Shown piece by piece: positions 58,401-64,000 of a stretch of DNA of 64,000 nucleotides (its first letter is position 1; each line of letters begins with the position of its first letter). The DNA comes from Manis javanica (Eukaryota > Chordata > Mammalia > Pholidota > Manidae): the NCBI RefSeq assembly GCF_040802235.1, contig NC_133163.1, positions 42,428,501 through 42,492,500 on the forward strand, written 5' to 3'. The notes under the pieces were generated by a model, which saw nothing but the letters and a program-made list of their open reading frames with translations, ran no database searches and was not told where the DNA came from. The position numbers were made by a program, and so were the translations under genes.

Positions 58401-61400
58401 TGATGTCAAATATAATTTATGGTTATGTTTTTACAAACCTGAAAGCCCTGGAACATTATAACACTCATTTTAGTGATGTCATGGTGCACTGAAAAGTAAC
58501 TCTGATGCACTACCAATGTGACTTTATCTATGCTCCTGGAAAGTGATAAACTTCATGATTTTTAGACACCATAATAAATATACACATCCAGTCGTATACA
58601 TGTCAGCCGAATACCATAACATAGGACAAGGTAAAGTTAAAACATGTGACTAAGAAACTCCTTTACATAGATTTGTCAAGCAAGTGGGGAGGGTAATGTG
58701 GGGAATAGGCAGAAAATATTAAAACCAATTTTTAAACAATTTTTTCTTTTTTTATTTTGCTGGCTTTAACTTCAAAAACTACACCTGGTTTCTGATCTAT
58801 GGACTTCTCTAGAGTAGTTCCATCCTAATGTAAGGAAAATTACAATCAGTCCGCACATCAAAAATGGTAGTATACCCGTTAGCTTCTTCAATACTAACAT
58901 ACATAGCTTCACGGTAGCATGTATAAAAATGTTCAGCAGTATCAACTGCCAAACCAGTGTCAGTTGACAGTACAGTCAGTCTTAAAGAGGCAGCACCCCA
59001 TTAAAAGAAAGTTGCACCAATTTTGCTCAGTTTTAGCCAAGTGAACTCACTCTGTCAATTTAAAATGGAATTAAGATCATATCAAAAAAAATGAAAGCCC
59101 AATAAGAAAAAGTACATTAATGTTTGATGCTACTTCAGCTGGAATGGAGACTTAATTCTGGTGCTGGATTATCAAGCATGTTTTACTCTGCTTAAGTAAA
59201 AAATTTTTGAATATCCCATTAAAGACATAAAGTAGACATCAATATTCAACATATACCAGATGAACAATATGGCAACCATGTGACTTTTTAATCACATGGT
59301 TAAGGTCATGTTTACAAACATCCAGTCAATTCTGGGGAAAAAGTCAGTAGTGATGGTTTCATTGGCAACCTGCCAAAAACACATGAATTGAAAATCTAGC
59401 ACATACCTGTTTTAGAACTGTCCCCATAGCAAGTCAAACAAACGTGTGTTTATCAACAATCATTACCCATGAGCCAACAAGTCAAATATAAAGTGGTGAG
59501 ATTAAATTTGACAATGTTAAGTACTGAACTGTTTTAATTCCCTCTATATTAAAAAATAACAAACATCACTATGATTGGCATTCCTCTAAATGCTATAGCC
59601 CAAATGAAGTATGATCAGAAACACACACAAACTGGTCAGCTAGTAAGCTGAGTAGTATGTGATATTTTTAATGTAACCAGTATTCTGCCCATTAAACTTT
59701 CAAGAGCAATATCAAGCAGAAAGGAAAAGTTTTCTTTAAAAATAAGGAACTATAAAATGATCCCACCAGCAGGAGGGTTTAATTTTCACCAAATGTGTGT
59801 ATCTTTATTTTAAAATACTTGTTACCATGTTCACTTTCAAGACAGGACACTGAGCAAGGAGCAGCTTTCCTTTAAAAAATAAAAAAAGGCAACAAACTTT
59901 CCTGAAAGGGGGCTTTACCAACTGTTAATGGAGGTAGGGTTTTTAAAAATACAGTAATTATAGCCATAAAATAAAATTCAAACCAAATCCTAGAGCAGAA
60001 GGAAAACATATCCAAATTAAAGATAAAAGAACACAGATGCCTACAAACATTTTTCACAGAGAATTTCTTTTTTATGGGTACCTAGGTTTTCCAGTTAAGT
60101 AAGTTATCCATCACAAGTTTCTTGAGTCAACTGAAAGCAATTAACTTTATATTTGCTACATTGCAACCATCCGCCAAAACACAATGTAACTAATGAAGAA
60201 CATGGTGATGGCTATTAAGAAAACCCACAGAACTCATTCCAAAAAAAATCGCTATTTCTCCCGAGTTTTCCTGGGAACTAAGCAAAGCTTCCCCAAGAAT
60301 TTGCTCACGTAAGTGGAAAGAAAATAAAGTCAGTTTAAAATGAATACAATGCACCTTGAAATTTATTTCCAAGACCAAGAACCAAAAGTGAAGCATTTTA
60401 AGAAACAGAAGCAATATGAATTCAAATCAAGTGGGAAAAAAAATTCCAACTAGTTTGTAAAAGCTGTTCCTCACAGCTTAGCAATAACTTTGATTAAATA
60501 AAATCATACCAATTTACATTAATTTTCTATTCTTTTCCAAAAATTCCCTCACTCTCAAAAAAAAAAAGTGCATCCAAAACCCAGCAATTCCCGGCTCCAT
60601 CAACTTTTCTCATCCCCTTTGAGACATTTCTCAAAGATTCCCAAGCAGACTCAAGTTCTTACTGTAAGGAAAGAAGGGACTTCTACTACAGTAAACCACA
60701 CTGTCACTCACCTGGAAAAAGTATCCAAATTATAAAAATCTGAAATAATTTATTATCAAATTTAGAATTTAAATAAAAACAAAGTTTGCTTGCAAAGGCC
60801 TTGAAGAAAAGGAAAAGTTAGCATGCATTCAAAAACAAGAGATGAAGACAAATATCTATACAGGCACTGGCAGACGCAATTTAATTGTTATCTTTACTCA
60901 TTGTAAGACGCACCCAACCCTACAAAACAGTTTTTTCTTTCACTATTCACTGAGGTACCAATGTTCAAGAATGGAAAATTTAATATTGAAAAATAAAACC
61001 TAAAATTGAAGCTTTCCCACAACCCCGTCAGAAAACTATGGCAGGTTTCAAGTGAAATGTTAGTACACTTAGAGATTTTTACAATCTACATTGGCTTTTT
61101 TTAAGGAACAAAAATCATTGTTTCCACTTACTGGTTCTGTGATAAAATGATCACTGTGTAAATAACATTGTCAGCAGACTTTGCAAATGAACAAATCTTG
61201 GTGATCAACTGGCACATCTTGCTGGTACCAAAAGAACTCTTTTAAGTTTAAAACAATCTCTTTTAATTCAGAACAAATGCGCCATGCCAAAGTGCAACAA
61301 ATATTGTGCGACACTCAATGAGACATTGACAGATAAGAGCTGCATGGAAATTACTAAATCCACCTGCAAAGCAATTCTGTACAAATTGCATTGCATGCAA

Positions 61401-61446
61401 AGGTCGATTCTGCATGGTTGGAAAGTTGTTCCTTGATGTCAGTTTC
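55487..61446 (-). other. NAA30: NAA30 3' UTR (long; distal end approximate)
   Basis: Directly follows the NAA30 stop on the minus strand. Most of the interval is AT-rich, nearly repeat-free and non-coding, as expected for a long 3' UTR. Candidate poly(A) signals (AATAAA on the minus strand) include 59,804-59,809, 58,751-58,756, 56,297-56,302 and a doubled one at 55,487-55,497; the sequence does not show which are used, so the left limit is the most distal candidate. A perfect match to the miR-17/20/93/106 seed site (GCACTTT) lies at 61,289-61,295, about 150 bases after the stop. One old MER-type repeat lies at 57,243-57,415. Confidence 0.6.
57243..57415 (+). mobile_element. Old MER-type DNA transposon remnant
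   Basis: AGTGGCCACTAACTGCATGTGGCTATTTAAATTT... CACTCTTCAAGGGCTCAATAGC... GTGCTATTGGACAGTGCTG: a common non-autonomous hAT-like mammalian repeat with AGTG-type complementary ends. The exact family name is not certain. It lies inside the presumed NAA30 3' UTR. Confidence 0.65.
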
Positions 61447-61584
61447 TCAACGCAGCCACAGTTTAAGTCGCAGTGCATCAACTCCATTTAAATAGTATCT
61501 GAACAGCCTCTTATCCCGAACAAAACCCAGATTCTCATAAAGTTTCAAAGCAGACTTATTTGTTATTTCTGTTTCCAAAACGAC
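61447..61584 (-). CDS. NAA30: NAA30 last coding exon (C-terminal 45 residues)
   Basis: NAA30 is the catalytic subunit of NatC, which acetylates N-terminal methionine before hydrophobic residues on nascent proteins at the ribosome. The exon reads [45 protein letters not shown], stop (TGA at 61,447-61,449). This is the end of the GNAT fold: [13 protein letters not shown] is the classical acetyl-CoA-side helix/strand motif (N-x-x-A-x-x-L-Y-x-x-x-G-F) and RYYLNG..A follows. The acceptor is ...TTTTGAAG on the minus strand (intron AG at 61,585-61,586), phase 0. The rest of the gene lies beyond the right edge. It matches the family end exactly as I remember it. Confidence 0.96.
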   Translation of the reverse strand, partial: VVLETEITNKSALKLYENLGFVRDKRLFRYYLNGVDALRLKLWLR

Positions 61585-62074
61585 CTTCAAAATAATAAGA
61601 GAAAACTGTTATAATTTTATATATTTGAAATTAATTTATAATTTCATAATTTGACAGATCACTTATAAATTAATTAGAACAAATTTTAAGAAAAACACAT
61701 TTGTTTGAAAATTTATGTTAAAAACAATAAATATTAATACTGTACAGAAAGAACCCAGAAAAATAGTCAAAATTTAATAGTAATTATCTCTTGGGGCAAG
61801 GAGAATGGAAATGGAGACATTTTCTGTTCTACTGTTTTTTTGTGATGTTTGGAATTTTTAGAGAAGAGAATATATGTTTTACACCAAAACAAATATAAAT
61901 TATTTCCCATGGAGAAAAATAATACAATAGAAAGATAAAGAATCCAATAATTAAAGGTTTAATAAAATAAACCAGTACTTGAAACTATTCAGATTGACTT
62001 CCAATGCCTAAATTTTCATTAATTTGTCATCATTTATCCTGGCAACAATCACCATATTTGTCTACAGTCTAGGC

Positions 62075-62295
62075 CAGAGTCTGCAAACTATAATAGCCCT
62101 TGGACCAAATGTGCCTACTGCCTGTTTTGTAAATAAAATTTTAATGGAACACTGCCATATCCACTTGTTTAAATGATGTCTATGGCTGCGTTCTCAATAA
62201 AAAGGCAGAATTGAGCAATTACACCAGATTTATGGTCTGCAAAACCTAAAATATTTATTTATTATCTGGCCCTTTGCAGACAGTTTGCTGAACCT
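62075..62295 (+). mobile_element. Old non-autonomous DNA transposon remnant
   Basis: GCAAACTATAATAGCCCTTGGACC... GTTTTGTAAATAAAATTTTAATGGAACACTGCCATATCC... TATCTGGCCCTTTGCAGACAGTTTGC: a very common mammalian MER repeat with complementary ends (AGTCTGCAAACT / CAGTTTGCTGA). Family name not asserted. Confidence 0.75.
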
Positions 62296-62304
62296 ACACC
62301 AAAG

Positions 62305-62478
62305 GTACCCAAACTTTAGTGTACTGGAGGGTTTGTTAAAAACAGATTGCTGAGGCCCACCCCCAGAGTTTCTGAGTAGGTTGGGGTTAGGCCCCATAAT
62401 CTGCATTTTTTTAAAAATTTGTCAGCTGATGCTGTTGATTACATTTGGGAGACAACATACTCAGAACCACTGTCTAGA
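62305..62478 (+). mobile_element. MER5A DNA transposon remnant
   Basis: CCCAAACTTTAGTGTACTGGAGGGTTTGTTAAAAACAGATTGCTGAGGCCCACCCCCAGAGTTTCTGAGTAGG, ...AACATACTCAGAACCACTG: a well-kept MER5A directly after the previous element. Confidence 0.85.
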
Positions 62479-62899
62479 CATTTTGATACTGACACTTAAC
62501 AGATGAACACATAGTGTGTTCCTTTAATTACTTGTTTTTAGTATTAGTATTTTTATTTTAACTGAACCAATGCCCCTAACAATGAAGAACTGGTACTTTT
62601 GAATTTTATGTGATTTTCTTTTCCTAGTTCTACCTTCCTTTACCAAAATATCCTCTATCCCATCCTCCCAACTTTTATACACATAGCTCTATTTGCCTTT
62701 CTATTGATTCTCAACCTATCCCATTGAGAATTATCAATGCAATGGAGCCATGGTTACTGTTGGAATGTCCTAACCTCAGGTGTTTATATAGAGTGGGGGA
62801 AAAAAAGGGCAAAGTATAATTAAACAAAGGCCTAAGCAGATACTATCAGTCTCTTCCTGTTCTATTTCAACCCATCAAAAAATCTGACAAGAATTCAAA

Positions 62900-63760
62900 C
62901 AGATGTAAATAATAGAGAAAAGACTGTATCTCAACTCATCATATCCGATACTAAACTCATGATCAACTCCTCCACAATTCCACATAGCAATAACAAACAA
63001 GATCTCTATTACACCAATGCCTCAAACCTAAAACCTAAAAGTCATCTCTAAACCTCTTTTCTCTCTACCCCACTACATATACACAATCACTGAGTATTTC
63101 AATTCTTTCTTAAATCTCTCTCAAACTCATCTTCTTTCTTTCCCTATTGATACTCTAGCCCAAGCTGCCATTGACTTTCACTGTAATTACAAGAGCTTCT
63201 TAACTCAAGGGTCTTCCATTCTCTTTAAGCAGTGATGGTCATGTAAACTCTTTGCTTAAAACCATTTTACTGACTCACTTTTGTCCTTAAGATAAAATCC
63301 ACAATCTGAAGATAACCTAGAGACCTATAAGGCCCATCAAGATATGAACTCTACATATCTTGCCAACTTTGCTTTGTCTCTCCATTTGCTCTCCATGATC
63401 AACACTAAACTTTTAGTTTCTGGAACCCACTATTATCTTTCCTACCTTAAACCTTTCATAGGTTTTTTCTGTTTTCTCTGTCTGGAAGGATGTTTTTCTA
63501 TCCTTGCTTTTGGCCTTAGCTTGTCACTTCCAGACTAAGTGAAGTATCTCTTTCCTTATCTACTACCCCACAGCACTTTGCACTGCTCCTTATAAAACTG
63601 CAGTCTCATCCAACATTTGATGATTATGTCATCTCTCCTAGCTGGAGAGCCCAACAAAGGCAGGGACCATTTGCACCTCTCTTTCACAGGTGTTTCCTCT
63701 GCATCTAACACACTGCCTGTCACATAATAGGCTCTTAAACAGTTGTTGATTATATACATC
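62900..63760 (+). repeat. L2 LINE
   Basis: Forward L2 with many blocks in order: TTTGCTTAAAACCATTTTACTGAC, AAGATAAAATCCACAATCTG, AGACCTATAAGGCCCATCAAGATATGA, ...AGCACTTTGCACTGCTCCTTATAAAA, AAGGCAGGGACCATTTGC, CACACTGCCTGTCACATAATAGGCTCTTAAACAGTTGTTG. Confidence 0.8.
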
Positions 63761-64000
63761 TTTAGAACCTTCTATTATATTAGACACATTACATAAATAT
63801 CAAACAAAAGTATTCCCAAGCTTTTAAATGACCAGAGTACTTAAAAAGAAAAAAAGCATTATCTTAAATTACATATGTAATTTGCAATTAACTTCTAAAG
63901 GTCAATCACATGCTAAACCTGAACTTTTCAAAGATCTAAAAACAACAGGATCAAGGGAAAATAAAAAAAAATTTTTTTAATTTACTGCAAAAAAATTAGT

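Larger units (their letters stand above)
61585..64000 (-). other. NAA30 last intron (partial)
   Basis: From the acceptor at 61,585 to the right edge no further NAA30 exon is seen on the minus strand. The interval holds the DNA-transposon remnants at 62.1-62.5 kb and an L2 at 62.9-63.8 kb. Confidence 0.7.

Noticed and set aside
61263-61487. 74-codon - strand ORF over the NAA30 stop
   Set aside because: Wrong frame; the true NAA30 frame ends at 61,447 and matches the family C terminus.

Overview
This is nuclear DNA from a placental mammal. It shows split genes with GT-AG introns, long AT-rich introns, and ancient repeats shared by all placentals (MIR, L2, MER5A, MLT1-type LTR, old L1), overlaid by younger L1 and LTR insertions. 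I recognised no bacterial, phage or CRISPR content. I also saw no young lineage-diagnostic SINE (no Alu, B1/B2, carnivore tRNA-Lys SINE, Bov-A or ERE-like unit). A SINE-poor lineage such as pangolin is possible, but I did not determine the species.

Two protein-coding genes are supported. CCDC198 (human C14orf105, also called FAME) lies on the + strand. Its six coding exons (5,831-6,053; 8,433-8,506; 24,124-24,210; 25,484-25,585; 26,391-26,544; 29,089-29,321) join without a frame break into about 290 codons. The last coding exon of NAA30, the catalytic subunit of the NatC N-terminal acetyltransferase, lies on the - strand at 61,447-61,584. A long 3' UTR extends leftward from it, and the rest of the gene is beyond the right edge. 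The two genes converge tail to tail, matching the NAA30-CCDC198 neighbourhood at human 14q22-q23 as I remember it. They have no evident joint pathway; the link is positional.

Layout. 1-5.8 kb: upstream flank of CCDC198, with two tandem LTRs (851-2,229) and a 5'-truncated L1 with a perfect 18-bp target-site duplication (3,213-3,447). 5.8-29.3 kb: CCDC198. Its 15.6-kb intron 2 holds an old antisense L1 (about 11.5-13.1 kb), a near-full-length but decayed young-type L1 in sense orientation (14,747-20,341) nested inside a still older L1, and an L2 split by an MLT1-type LTR (22,698-23,157). 29.3-55.5 kb: intergenic, dominated by repeats. It includes five solo LTRs of one family (38.2-50.5 kb, both orientations), L1, L2, MIR and MER5A fragments, microsatellites, a perfect 16-bp inverted repeat at 51.4 kb and a local duplication at 52.4/53.1 kb. 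55.5-61.6 kb: probable NAA30 3' UTR and last coding exon. 61.6-64 kb: NAA30 intron with old DNA-transposon and L2 copies.

I found no undescribed gene system. The most useful leads are the tandem (NAGNAG) splice acceptor in CCDC198 exon 4, the LTR cluster, the sense-strand intronic L1, the small L1 insertion carrying an apparent 3' transduction, and the inverted repeat at 51.4 kb. Family and orthologue comparisons are from memory; no database search was run.
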